A stretch of DNA of 64,000 nucleotides from Desulfothermus sp964427155 (GTDB lineage Bacteria; Desulfobacterota; Desulfovibrionia; Desulfovibrionales; Desulfothermaceae). Every line of letters begins with the position of its first letter. The first letter of the stretch is position 1. Made by a program: the position numbers and the translations under genes. This document shows positions 25,277 to 33,416 of the stretch, piece after piece. The notes beneath the pieces are model-generated. The model had not been told where the DNA came from. It worked only from the letters and a program-made list of their open reading frames with translations, and ran no database searches. The stretch lies in NCBI GenBank assembly GCA_964427155.1, contig CAYRSC010000024.1, forward strand, positions 62,001 through 126,000. The letters run 5' to 3'.

Positions 25277-25314
25277 GTTTAACCTTTAAATTTTACTAGG
25301 TATGGGTGGTGGCC

Positions 25315-25653
25315 ATGGTAGTAGGAAGACACATTATTGCAGAACTCTATGGGGTTAAGAAGGAATTGATCTCCTACGAGGACACCGTGAAGGAGATCCT
25401 GGAGTCAGTGACCGAGGAAGCCAGATTCAACAAGGTTGGCTCCATGTATAAACAATTTAAACCATATGGAGTAACTGGTGTGATTCTTGTTGAAGAATCA
25501 CACATATCCATACATACCTGGCCGGAATATGAACTTGTAAATTTAGATGTATTTACCTGTGGAGATGTATCCAAGGTAGATAAGGCATTTGAACTTTTCC
25601 TAGAAAGATTTAAGCCCACCTCTTATAAACATCAGGTAATAGATAGGGGATAG
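25315..25653 (+). CDS. speD: S-adenosylmethionine decarboxylase proenzyme
   Basis: A 112-residue prokaryotic AdoMet decarboxylase of the short (class 1B) type. It cleaves itself between Glu61 and Ser62 in ESHISIHTWPE to form the pyruvoyl cofactor, and His67 is the conserved processing His. The product, decarboxylated AdoMet, donates aminopropyl groups for polyamines. The ATG at 25315 fits the usual family N-terminus; a GTG nine bases upstream would add three residues. The bpsA-like gene starts five bases after the stop, so the two are co-transcribed. Confidence 0.95.
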   Translation: MVVGRHIIAELYGVKKELISYEDTVKEILESVTEEARFNKVGSMYKQFKPYGVTGVILVEESHISIHTWPEYELVNLDVFTCGDVSKVDKAFELFLERFKPTSYKHQVIDRG

Positions 25654-25658
25654 GATAA

Positions 25659-26678
25659 ATGGATAGATTTAAAAATCAGGTGATTCAATTGACAGCCAGA
25701 GGAGAGATCTCCATCTACGAGTTGATAGAAAGGCAGGACCTCTCTTTGAAGGAATTTTTTGAGAGAATAAGGGAAATGGAGAGGGAAGGGCTAATTACTA
25801 TCTCCAAGGGAAGGGTGAAATTAAATGAAGAGGTAGCCCAGCAACGCCCTGTACTCAAGGAAATAGGTGAGATTGCATGTGGAGAATGTGAAAAAACAGG
25901 ATATAGAATAACCACTTACTTTAAAGAGCTACTTGAGAAGTGGAGGGGTCTTGTTGCCCACAGACCTGAGGCAGTAGAGAGGTTTGACCAGGGATTTATA
26001 TCTGAGACAGGGGTAATCAGGAGGGTTGAGTACATATATGAACGGGGAGACCTCCTGGATGCGGAGATATTTATTATGGGAGATGATGACCTGTTGAGCA
26101 TTGCCCTTGCCCTTACCCATCTTCCCAAGAGAATAGAGGTGGTGGAAATAGATGAGAGGCTGGTAAATTTTATAAACAGGATTGCAGGAGAGATGGGGCT
26201 CCCTCTCCACGCAGAGATATTTGATGCCCAAAATCCCCTTCCAGAAAGATTTAAAGGAAAATTTGATGTCTTTGTCACAGACCCTGTGGAGACCCTGCCG
26301 GGACTAACCCTTTTTGTATCCCGAGCAACCGCCGCATTAAGGGGAAAGGGTAGCGCTGGATATCTGGGATTGACCACCATAGAGGCCTCAAAAGAAAAGT
26401 GGTATGAAATAGAAAAGAGGTTTCTGGAGATGGGGTTTGTAATCACCGATATAAGACGAAGATTTAACGTATATCCCTTGGGGGAGATATCCTTCTCTAG
26501 GTACCAAGAAAAGTGTCAGGTATATAAAGAGATTGGAGTAAAGGCGGACCGTGATTGGTACACATCCTCTTTAATCAGATTGGAAGCAATAAAAGCCCCA
26601 CGGCCTTATATAACAGAGGCAATGATTATAGATGAAAAGGTATATAAGGACGATGAATCCCTGGCAACCCCTTACTGA
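25659..26678 (+). CDS. bpsA: N4-bis(aminopropyl)spermidine synthase-type aminopropyltransferase
   Basis: A 339-residue protein of the branched-polyamine synthase family. An N-terminal winged-helix-like part (1-65) precedes a Rossmann aminopropyltransferase domain with IMGDDDLLSIAL (about 140-151), the family's acidic signature in place of the spermidine-synthase motif, then VEVDE-like VVEIDERLVNF and DPVETLPG. The C-terminus ends in DDESLATPY, the kind of acidic tail seen in BpsA. BpsA adds two aminopropyl groups to spermidine, giving a quaternary polyamine found in thermophiles. It is fed by speD just upstream and is followed by a terminator. Confidence 0.9.
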   Translation: MDRFKNQVIQLTARGEISIYELIERQDLSLKEFFERIREMEREGLITISKGRVKLNEEVAQQRPVLKEIGEIACGECEKTGYRITTYFKELLEKWRGLVAHRPEAVERFDQGFISETGVIRRVEYIYERGDLLDAEIFIMGDDDLLSIALALTHLPKRIEVVEIDERLVNFINRIAGEMGLPLHAEIFDAQNPLPERFKGKFDVFVTDPVETLPGLTLFVSRATAALRGKGSAGYLGLTTIEASKEKWYEIEKRFLEMGFVITDIRRRFNVYPLGEISFSRYQEKCQVYKEIGVKADRDWYTSSLIRLEAIKAPRPYITEAMIIDEKVYKDDESLATPY

Positions 26679-26705
26679 GTGAGATCAACGCCAGGAGGAG
26701 GTTAT

Positions 26706-26737
26706 AAAAGGCAACCCCTTATTGGGTTGCCTTTTTT
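26706..26737 (+). terminator. rho-independent terminator of speD-bpsA
   Basis: A 12-base-pair stem (AAAAGGCAACCC / GGGTTGCCTTTT) with a six-base loop runs into a T-run. It lies 28 bases after the bpsA stop and 21 before the nfo start. Confidence 0.93.
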
Positions 26738-26757
26738 GTATCTTAAGGAGAAAAAAG

Positions 26758-27603
26758 ATGTTTTTAGGGGCACATATGTCCATTGCGGGGGGATTACATC
26801 GGGCAATAGAGCGAATAAAAAAGGTAAAGGGAACTGCCCTACAGATATTTACAAAAAATCAACGTCAGTGGCATACACCTAGGATCTCTGAAAAGGACAT
26901 AGAGAAGTTCTTGTGCAAGAGGGACAACTGGGGACCCTATCCTGTTTTCTCTCATACCTCATACCTGTTAAACCTGGCCAGTCCTGATCCCAGGTTATGG
27001 GAAAAATCAGTGGAGGAGCTCTCTCAGGAACTGGAGCGTGCCGCCTCACTTGGGTTGAAGGGGGTGGTCACCCATCCTGGATCTCACAGGGGAAAGGGGA
27101 TTAAAGAGGGGATCAAGAGGATAGCATATGCCATTGACAGGGCCATTGAGGAAACCAGCTTTTCAGGGGATATCCTCCTTGAAACCACCTCTGGTCAGGG
27201 ACATAGCATAGGAGGTAGATTTGAGGAACTCGCTGAGGTAATAACCCTTAGCAATCATCCTCAACGCTTAAAGGTATGTGTGGACACTGCCCATATATTT
27301 GCCGCAGGTTATCCCATAAAGGAAGATTATTTTAAGGTAATGGAGGAAATTGGGGTTATCCTGGGGAGGGATAAGATCGCCCTGTTTCATTTAAACGACA
27401 ATTATTATCCCCTGGGAAGTAGGAGGGATAGACATGCCCATATAGGAGAAGGAGAGATAGGAATAGAGAGCTTTGGAGAACTAATGAGGGATAAGGACCT
27501 TACCCATGTCCCCAAGATAATTGAGACCCCAAAGGGGAAGGGGATGTGTTTTGACATGATGAACCTGGACATACTCAGGGCCCTATGTGATGAGGGAATT
27601 TAG
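26758..27603 (+). CDS. nfo: Deoxyribonuclease IV (AP endonuclease)
   Basis: A 281-residue TIM-barrel endonuclease IV that cuts the phosphodiester bond 5' to abasic sites during base excision repair. The start MFLGAHMSIAGG is the family's N-terminus, with AAGGAG upstream. Zinc-binding signatures are seen: THPGSHRGKG, LLETTSGQG, VCVDTAHIFAAGY, LFHLNDN, and the RHAHIGEG motif. A longer frame from 26722 runs into the bpsA terminator and is rejected. It overlaps dus by 14 bases. Confidence 0.96.
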   Translation: MFLGAHMSIAGGLHRAIERIKKVKGTALQIFTKNQRQWHTPRISEKDIEKFLCKRDNWGPYPVFSHTSYLLNLASPDPRLWEKSVEELSQELERAASLGLKGVVTHPGSHRGKGIKEGIKRIAYAIDRAIEETSFSGDILLETTSGQGHSIGGRFEELAEVITLSNHPQRLKVCVDTAHIFAAGYPIKEDYFKVMEEIGVILGRDKIALFHLNDNYYPLGSRRDRHAHIGEGEIGIESFGELMRDKDLTHVPKIIETPKGKGMCFDMMNLDILRALCDEGI

Positions 27604-28606
27604 AAAATTTTTAAATACTCCCCTGCAACTGGGAAACCAGACCATAAAAACACGGCTCATTCTGGCGCCCATGTCTGGACTAACCCACCTTGTCCTTAGA
27701 AAGATTATTATGGAGCAAGGGGGATGCGGTCTATTATATACCGAGATGTGTCTGGCATCGCTGGTGATACAGGAAGATAAGGAACGCTCTTTAGTCTTCA
27801 AATGGGAAGAACAAGAGCTTCCCTATCTAGTATGTCAGATACTTGTAAGGGAGATAGATATTGCTAAAAGGGCCGCTGTAAGGATACAAAAAGAGGGTTT
27901 TTTTGGCTTGGATATAAATATGGGATGCTCTGTGAAGAGGATAGTAAAAAAAGGGATGGGGGCGGCCCTGTTAAGGGAGCCAGATAGGGCGAGAGCTCTG
28001 GTAAAAGGGATAAAGGCAGAGGTGGATATTCCTGTTATAGTAAAGCTTAGAACCGCATGGAAAGACCATATAGAGGAGACCAGGGATCTGGCCAGGTCCC
28101 TGGAGGAGGCAGGGGCAGACGCACTTATCTTCCATCCCAGGACTGCCCCTGATATCAGGACCCGTTCCCCCAAATGGGAATACATCCGTGAGATAAAACA
28201 CGCAGTAAACATACCCGTTTTTGGCAATGGTGATGTGTTCCATGAGGAGGATATGGAGAGGATACTTGATACAGGATGTGATGGAATTGCCTTGGGAAGG
28301 ATAGCCGCGGCAAGACCATGGATATTTGCCCAAACCCTGAAAGATTTAACTCCCAAGGGGGATCTCCTATTTCAAGTGGGCATAAAAATGCTGGAAGGCC
28401 TCCACCAATACTACCCTCCGGATATGGCCAGTAGACTCTTTAAGCACTGGTGTAGATTCTTCTTTGCCAACTTTGTATATGGCCACTCTATGTTAAAGAC
28501 AATAGGCAGGTGTACCACCAAAGAGGAGATAGTGAAACAATTAGAAAACATGCTTCTCCCTCCCCCTCCATTAAAAAAACGGCCCAACTTAAACCTCTTG
28601 AGATAA
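27590..28606 (+). CDS. dus: tRNA-dihydrouridine synthase
   Basis: A 338-residue FMN-dependent TIM-barrel enzyme that reduces uridine to dihydrouridine in tRNA. Family motifs: ILAPMSGLTHL near the N-terminus, TEMCLAS, NMGCSVKRIVKKGMGAALL with the catalytic Cys, then RTAWKD, FHPRT and GNGDVF. Start codons GTG and ATG are adjacent; the ATG at 27590 is chosen. It overlaps nfo, so the two are coupled. Confidence 0.95.
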   Translation: MREFRKFLNTPLQLGNQTIKTRLILAPMSGLTHLVLRKIIMEQGGCGLLYTEMCLASLVIQEDKERSLVFKWEEQELPYLVCQILVREIDIAKRAAVRIQKEGFFGLDINMGCSVKRIVKKGMGAALLREPDRARALVKGIKAEVDIPVIVKLRTAWKDHIEETRDLARSLEEAGADALIFHPRTAPDIRTRSPKWEYIREIKHAVNIPVFGNGDVFHEEDMERILDTGCDGIALGRIAAARPWIFAQTLKDLTPKGDLLFQVGIKMLEGLHQYYPPDMASRLFKHWCRFFFANFVYGHSMLKTIGRCTTKEEIVKQLENMLLPPPPLKKRPNLNLLR

Positions 28607-28612
28607 TTTCCG

Positions 28613-28641
28613 TTGAAAAAACATCTCAAAAGGGGTATATA
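28613..28641 (+). promoter_or_regulatory. sigma-70 promoter of the receiver/binding-protein/kinase cassette
   Basis: TTGAAA and TATATA stand 17 bases apart just after the dus stop. The start point would be about 120 bases ahead of the response-regulator ATG. Confidence 0.55.
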
Positions 28642-28767
28642 GGAGATGGGAGTCCACTTAATTCACGCCTAAGATTTTACCCTCTCCTGAGAAATCTCGC
28701 ACAGCTTAATATCATAAGGCCCACGACCTCCTCCCATAAACTATAAACAAAAAAGGGGGGCAAGGCC

Positions 28768-29154
28768 ATGAAACACACAAGAACCACCATAATTATAGTG
28801 GAGGACGAGGAACATATTTCCGAGACCCTGGGATACCTCTTTGAGGACTTGGGGTGGGATTTCTTCTCCTTCATAAGTGGCGAAGGTGCCCTAAAATTCC
28901 TTGAAAAAAAGGGGGCAGAGGTGGCCATCGTGGACCTGCGTCTCCCAGGAATGAGTGGAATAGAATTTATAAAAAAGGCCCACCGTCTCCATCCCCCCTT
29001 AAAGTTCATTATTTTTACAGGCACATACGAAGATGAGGCCCTGAAGGAGCTAGAGGAAATACCAGGTATATCCCCTCGTATCTTTCAAAAACCTGTAAAA
29101 AACCTAGAGGAGTTTGTTGAAGAGATACAAAAAATGGTTTACCCTAAAGACTAA
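28768..29154 (+). CDS. Single-domain response regulator
   Basis: A 128-residue receiver domain with no output domain. Acidic pocket residues are at the start (VEDEE), the phosphoacceptor is Asp56 (VDLRLPGMSG), and a Thr (FTGT) and Lys (FQKP) complete the switch. It likely relays phosphate to or from the histidine kinase two genes downstream. A periplasmic binding protein lies between them, 13 bases after this gene's stop. Confidence 0.92.
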   Translation: MKHTRTTIIIVEDEEHISETLGYLFEDLGWDFFSFISGEGALKFLEKKGAEVAIVDLRLPGMSGIEFIKKAHRLHPPLKFIIFTGTYEDEALKELEEIPGISPRIFQKPVKNLEEFVEEIQKMVYPKD

Positions 29155-29167
29155 TTCCAGGAAGGAG

Positions 29168-29941
29168 ATGTACGTGAAGGTAATGGGGAGAGCTATCTTT
29201 TTCACAACAATACTAACCTTCCTTTTGGTAAGCGTCACCAAGGCCGTATCCCCCCAGCTTCAGGTACTCTATATAAACCGAAGACCATATTATTTCTGTG
29301 AAAATGGGGAGGCCAGGGGTATATTGGTGGACATCTCCCGTAAGATATTCAAAGAGGCCCATATCAGGGTAAGATATAGATTATCCTCTCCTTCCAGAAT
29401 CCTGTGGATTATCAGACAGGGTCCAATGAATGTGTGTTCCATTGGATGGTTTAAGACACCCCAGAGGGAAAAATTTGCAAAATTTTCTCTGCCAATATAC
29501 CAGAATAGACCTTTGGTGGTACTGACTCTCAAAAGATTGAAACCAAGATTTAAAGGAATCCATACCCTGCAGCAGCTCTTTAAAAGAAAAGGACTTAGAT
29601 GGGGACGTCTAGTATCCTTTTCCTATGGAGATATGGTGGATTCCCTGGCAAAGGCCCTGTCTCCCACCAGGGTATCCATCACAGGTTCCCAGATCCTGCT
29701 TATACGCATGCTCTTCCATGGAAGGATAGATTATATTCTACTCTCTCCAGAAGAGATCCCCTTTCTAGTGAAACACAGCGGTTATCCAGCAAAAGACCTT
29801 ATATCCATCCCCCTCAAGGACATATCCCGCGGAAATAAACGATATATAATGTTTAGCAGAAGGGTTTCAGACTCCCTTATCCAGAGAATAAATAGGGCCA
29901 TAAAAAAATTAATGCCCTCTCTCTACAGGGAGGAAAACTGA
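29168..29941 (+). CDS. Periplasmic substrate-binding protein (SBP_bac_3-like)
   Basis: A 257-residue protein. Residues 1-28 are a signal peptide (basic start, then IFFTTILTFLLVSV). The mature part resembles family 3 solute-binding proteins: RRPYYFCENGEARGILVDISRKIF at the start of the first lobe and GWFKTPQREKFAKFS, a typical hinge-proximal motif. No ABC permease is adjacent. The position between a receiver and a kinase suggests it is a ligand sensor for the kinase. GTG at 29174 is an alternative start with better spacing from GGAAGGAG. Confidence 0.82.
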   Translation: MYVKVMGRAIFFTTILTFLLVSVTKAVSPQLQVLYINRRPYYFCENGEARGILVDISRKIFKEAHIRVRYRLSSPSRILWIIRQGPMNVCSIGWFKTPQREKFAKFSLPIYQNRPLVVLTLKRLKPRFKGIHTLQQLFKRKGLRWGRLVSFSYGDMVDSLAKALSPTRVSITGSQILLIRMLFHGRIDYILLSPEEIPFLVKHSGYPAKDLISIPLKDISRGNKRYIMFSRRVSDSLIQRINRAIKKLMPSLYREEN

Positions 29942-29954
29942 AAAGAGGAGAAAT

Positions 29955-32156
29955 ATGCAACATAGCAAAAGCATTGCAAAGGATCTAAGGATCATTCTTG
30001 TGGTCCTGATAGCAATATTTTCTTTACTATTTATAGTATTAGATGCAATTATTTATTTTATAAACAGTGAAAAAAATTTTAACAATAGAATAAATAACAC
30101 AGTGAATACTATTAAAAAGGCATATTCATATCCTTTATGGACTATAAATATAGAACAGATAGGAATTATATCTAATGGTATATTACAAAATAATATAGTT
30201 GAAGGGATAGAAGTAATAGAATTTCCCCAAAAACATATCCTTTTTAAGAAATATAAACATATAGATAGAAAAAACAAAAAATATAATTACATGATGAAAG
30301 ACATACCTATATTCTTTAATAGAGAGAAGGTTGGAGAGGTAAAAGTATTATTTTCATTTGCCACACAACAATCTTTTATGCAACGGCTAATTTTTACTAA
30401 TATGATAAATGTTATCATCATATTGATGGTAATCTTGATAAGTACAGACTGGATATTAAAAAGGCTTATAAAAGATCCTCTAAAACAACTTATATTCTTA
30501 TTAAATAGAATTAGTGAGGGAGAATACCCTAAAAAGATCCGTTTGTCTAAATATGATGAAATAAATACCATCATATCCTGTGTTCAGAAATTAACACAAA
30601 AGGTACATCTTCGGGAGGAGGAACTCAAACAGAGTGAAGAGAAGTTCAGGAAACTGGCAGAGAGTTCTCCAGCGGGAATACTAATATATCTATACTCCAC
30701 GCAGCGTTTTGTATATTGTAACAGGGCGTGTGAAATAATCTCTGGTTATAGCAGGGATGAGATATTATGCATGAAATTCTGGGAACTAGTACATCCTGAC
30801 TTCGTGGACCTGGTTAAGGTAATTTCCACAGAAAAGACCACGGAGGAACCCATCCACTATGAGATAAAGCTCCTATCCAAAAAGGGGGAGGAAAAATGGA
30901 TCAAGGTGGCATCCACCTCTCTAGAATATATGGGGAAAAGGGGCAGGATAGTGGTTTTTATAGATACCACTCAGACAAAAAGGGCAGAGGCAGAACTAGA
31001 GTCCCTGAGAAACCTTCTCTCCAGTATTATCAACTCCATGCCATCTTATCTCATCACTGTGGACAAGGAGCTAAAGGTGGTACAGTGGAACAAACAGGTG
31101 GAAAGGCTCCTTGGGGAGGGAAAAAAGGAGATCAAGGCCAAGTCAGTATTAGAGGTCTTTCCCTCTTTAAGACCATATTTGTCTCACATTAAAAAGGCAG
31201 TACAAGAGCAGGAGGTATATACCACATTCAAAAACAAACGGGTGGAAAATGGAGAGGTACGCTTTGAAAATATCCAGATATTTCCCATACTATCCAATGG
31301 AATAGAAGGGGCAGTGGTGAGGATAGATGATGTAACCAGGGAAGTAAAACTGGAGGAGATAATCCTTCACTCCGATAAGATGGCATCTTTAGGTCAGATG
31401 GCTGCGGGAGTGGCCCATGAGATAAACAATCCCCTGGCCATAATAATGCAGTCTGCAGACATTGCCATGCGAAGACTCCTCCCCAGATATCCAGAAAATT
31501 ATAAGGCCGCTCAAAATATGGAGATAGACTTTGAAAAAGTGGCATTTTATTGCAAGGAGAGAAAGATAATCAAGATGCTAACCAACATAAAGGAGGCATC
31601 TGGCAGGGCGGCAGACATTGTAAAGGGGTTACTGGTCTTCTCCAGGAGGCCCCAGGAGAAAAAACGTCCCCTGGACATAAGGGAAGTACTGGAAAGTGCC
31701 CTCTCCATGGCCTATAAGGATTATAGTCTGAAGAAGGACTATGATGTCAAAAAGATATCCATAGTAAAAGAATACGAAAAACACATTCCCCCTGTATATG
31801 GAGATGCCACCAAACTACAACAGGTCTTTTTAAACATCATAAAAAACGGTGCCCATGCAATGGCTGGAACAAAAGGAGCCAGATTTTTCTTTCAGATAAA
31901 AAAAGAAGGGGACATGGTGGTGATAAGGATCCAGGACAATGGGAAGGGGATGGATGAAGAGGTGAGAAAGAGGATTTTTGATCCCTTCTTTACCACAAAG
32001 GATGTGGGAGAGGGTACAGGACTTGGACTATATGTGGCCTACTTCATAGTGACTCAGCACCACAACGGACATATTGAAGTGGAATCCGAGGCTGGAAAGG
32101 GGACCACTTTTACTATTAAACTCCCGATTTTTTCCCCCTCTAATTCTATTCATTAG
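29955..32156 (+). CDS. Membrane PAS-domain sensor histidine kinase
   Basis: A 733-residue kinase. One membrane helix (10-35), a periplasmic sensor domain (36-145), a second helix (about 150-168), a HAMP linker, two PAS domains (about 230-350 and 355-470), then HisKA with GVAHEINNP (phospho-His) and HATPase_c with VFLNIIKNGAHAM (N-box), DNGKGM and GTGLGLYV. The HisKA carries a roughly 40-residue insert after the first helix, as in some deltaproteobacterial kinases. The sensor part is much AT-richer than the rest. It belongs with the receiver and the binding protein just upstream. Confidence 0.93.
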   Translation: MQHSKSIAKDLRIILVVLIAIFSLLFIVLDAIIYFINSEKNFNNRINNTVNTIKKAYSYPLWTINIEQIGIISNGILQNNIVEGIEVIEFPQKHILFKKYKHIDRKNKKYNYMMKDIPIFFNREKVGEVKVLFSFATQQSFMQRLIFTNMINVIIILMVILISTDWILKRLIKDPLKQLIFLLNRISEGEYPKKIRLSKYDEINTIISCVQKLTQKVHLREEELKQSEEKFRKLAESSPAGILIYLYSTQRFVYCNRACEIISGYSRDEILCMKFWELVHPDFVDLVKVISTEKTTEEPIHYEIKLLSKKGEEKWIKVASTSLEYMGKRGRIVVFIDTTQTKRAEAELESLRNLLSSIINSMPSYLITVDKELKVVQWNKQVERLLGEGKKEIKAKSVLEVFPSLRPYLSHIKKAVQEQEVYTTFKNKRVENGEVRFENIQIFPILSNGIEGAVVRIDDVTREVKLEEIILHSDKMASLGQMAAGVAHEINNPLAIIMQSADIAMRRLLPRYPENYKAAQNMEIDFEKVAFYCKERKIIKMLTNIKEASGRAADIVKGLLVFSRRPQEKKRPLDIREVLESALSMAYKDYSLKKDYDVKKISIVKEYEKHIPPVYGDATKLQQVFLNIIKNGAHAMAGTKGARFFFQIKKEGDMVVIRIQDNGKGMDEEVRKRIFDPFFTTKDVGEGTGLGLYVAYFIVTQHHNGHIEVESEAGKGTTFTIKLPIFSPSNSIH

Positions 32157-32159
32157 TAC

Positions 32160-32187
32160 TTGTCTTTAGGAGATTAGGTCTTATAAA
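32160..32187 (+). promoter_or_regulatory. putative promoter of the GT4-GH130 pair
   Basis: TTGTCT and TATAAA stand 16 bases apart. Downstream, two direct copies of CTTGTTTAAA (32217-32226 and 32230-32239) lie between the start point and the GT4 ATG; they may bind a regulator. Confidence 0.4.
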
Positions 32188-32252
32188 GTATTTAAGATAA
32201 TTAAAGGCTAGCGCCTCTTGTTTAAAAAACTTGTTTAAAGAGGAATGGAGCA

Positions 32253-33401
32253 ATGAGGATTGCCTTTGTCTCTACCTACCCACCCATTGAATGTGGCATT
32301 GCCACCTATACACGCTTTTTGACCGATGCCCTCAGAGAAAAGCAAATAGAGGTCTATATTATCTCTCACTATGGGGGACAGGGCAAAAATGTATTTAGTG
32401 CATTTGACTACGAGGACAGAGACCTTTCTTACAAGATATTTGACATGATAATAAGACTCTCTCCTGATTTGGTTCATGTACAACATGAATTTAACTTATT
32501 TGGAAGACAGTGTGGAGTCTCTATAATACCTCTCTATCTTCAGTTAAAAATGACAAGAATACCATGTGTTACCACACTTCATAGTGTATATAAAAATAAT
32601 AGCAATGAGCATAAAATTATCTTTTCTTCTATCCTATCCTATTCAGACAAGATAATCGTACACGAAAATTATCAAAAAGAGGCCCTTATCTCAGAGATAG
32701 AGAGGGTGATGGATAGGGAGGAAAAGATTGAGGTAATTCCCCACGGTGCAAGGGAGATATCTCCAATACCAGGTGCCAAAGACGTGCTTGGGGTGGATTC
32801 AGACACAAAACTAGTACTCATGATAGGATATTTTAGTCCCTATAAAAACTTTGAAAAGATTATAGACCTATGGCCAGAGGTGGTAAGGAGATATAAGGGG
32901 AAGGTCCTATTACTGGTTGCGGGCAAGATGCGCACCATTGCCTATCTGGAATACAGAAACCTCTTGTTTGAAAGGATAAACTCTTCCCCTGCCCGGGATC
33001 ACATAAAGGTAATTAGGGGACAGATATCCCAAAGGTCCTTTGATACCATTGTCTCTGCCGCAGATGTGGTGGTACTTCCTTACAAAAAAATATCCCAGAG
33101 TGGCATTTTCTGCCACTGTATGTCTTTTGGAAAACCAGTGGTCACATCCCAGAATCCCACAATGGCCTCTATATTCTCCCAATATAGAGCGGGACTTATG
33201 AGTAAAAATGACCAGGAATATGTAAACAATATCCTTGCCCTGCTTAGAGATGAGAGGTTATATATGGAACTCTCAAAGAATGCCCTTAGATATGTAAAGG
33301 AAAGGATCTCATGGAATATTATTGCCAATAGACACCTTGCCATATACAAAGAACTGGTGGAACCATCGGTATTGGAAGTATCAACCATCTGGATGGACTA
33401 A
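32253..33401 (+). CDS. Glycosyltransferase family 4
   Basis: A 382-residue GT-B glycosyltransferase. The N-terminus has STYPPIECGIATYT, the usual acceptor-domain loop of GT4 proteins. The C-terminal half has LMIGYFSPYKNFEKIIDLW, a GT4 nucleotide-sugar start, and the region SQSGIFCHCMSFGKPVVTS that normally carries the EX7E motif. The first Glu of that motif is replaced by Gln/Ser here. The sugar donor is unknown. A GH130 phosphorylase gene follows after 15 bases, which hints at mannose or a mannoside. Confidence 0.85.
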   Translation: MRIAFVSTYPPIECGIATYTRFLTDALREKQIEVYIISHYGGQGKNVFSAFDYEDRDLSYKIFDMIIRLSPDLVHVQHEFNLFGRQCGVSIIPLYLQLKMTRIPCVTTLHSVYKNNSNEHKIIFSSILSYSDKIIVHENYQKEALISEIERVMDREEKIEVIPHGAREISPIPGAKDVLGVDSDTKLVLMIGYFSPYKNFEKIIDLWPEVVRRYKGKVLLLVAGKMRTIAYLEYRNLLFERINSSPARDHIKVIRGQISQRSFDTIVSAADVVVLPYKKISQSGIFCHCMSFGKPVVTSQNPTMASIFSQYRAGLMSKNDQEYVNNILALLRDERLYMELSKNALRYVKERISWNIIANRHLAIYKELVEPSVLEVSTIWMD

Positions 33402-33416
33402 AGAAAGGGGAGTATT

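Larger units (their letters stand above)
24982..25314. other. divergent intergenic region holding the speD promoter and leader
   Basis: This 333-base gap separates the leftward channel gene from the rightward speD. It contains a good promoter (25120-25148), a hairpin with T-run (25174-25204) and a short upstream ORF (25229-25276), each listed separately. The part left of 25120 is AT-rich and must also hold the channel-gene promoter, which I could not place with confidence. Confidence 0.6.

Noticed and set aside
26722..26757. Extended N-terminus for endonuclease IV
   Set aside because: The extra codons lie in the bpsA terminator; MFLGAHMSIAGG with AAGGAG upstream is the family start.
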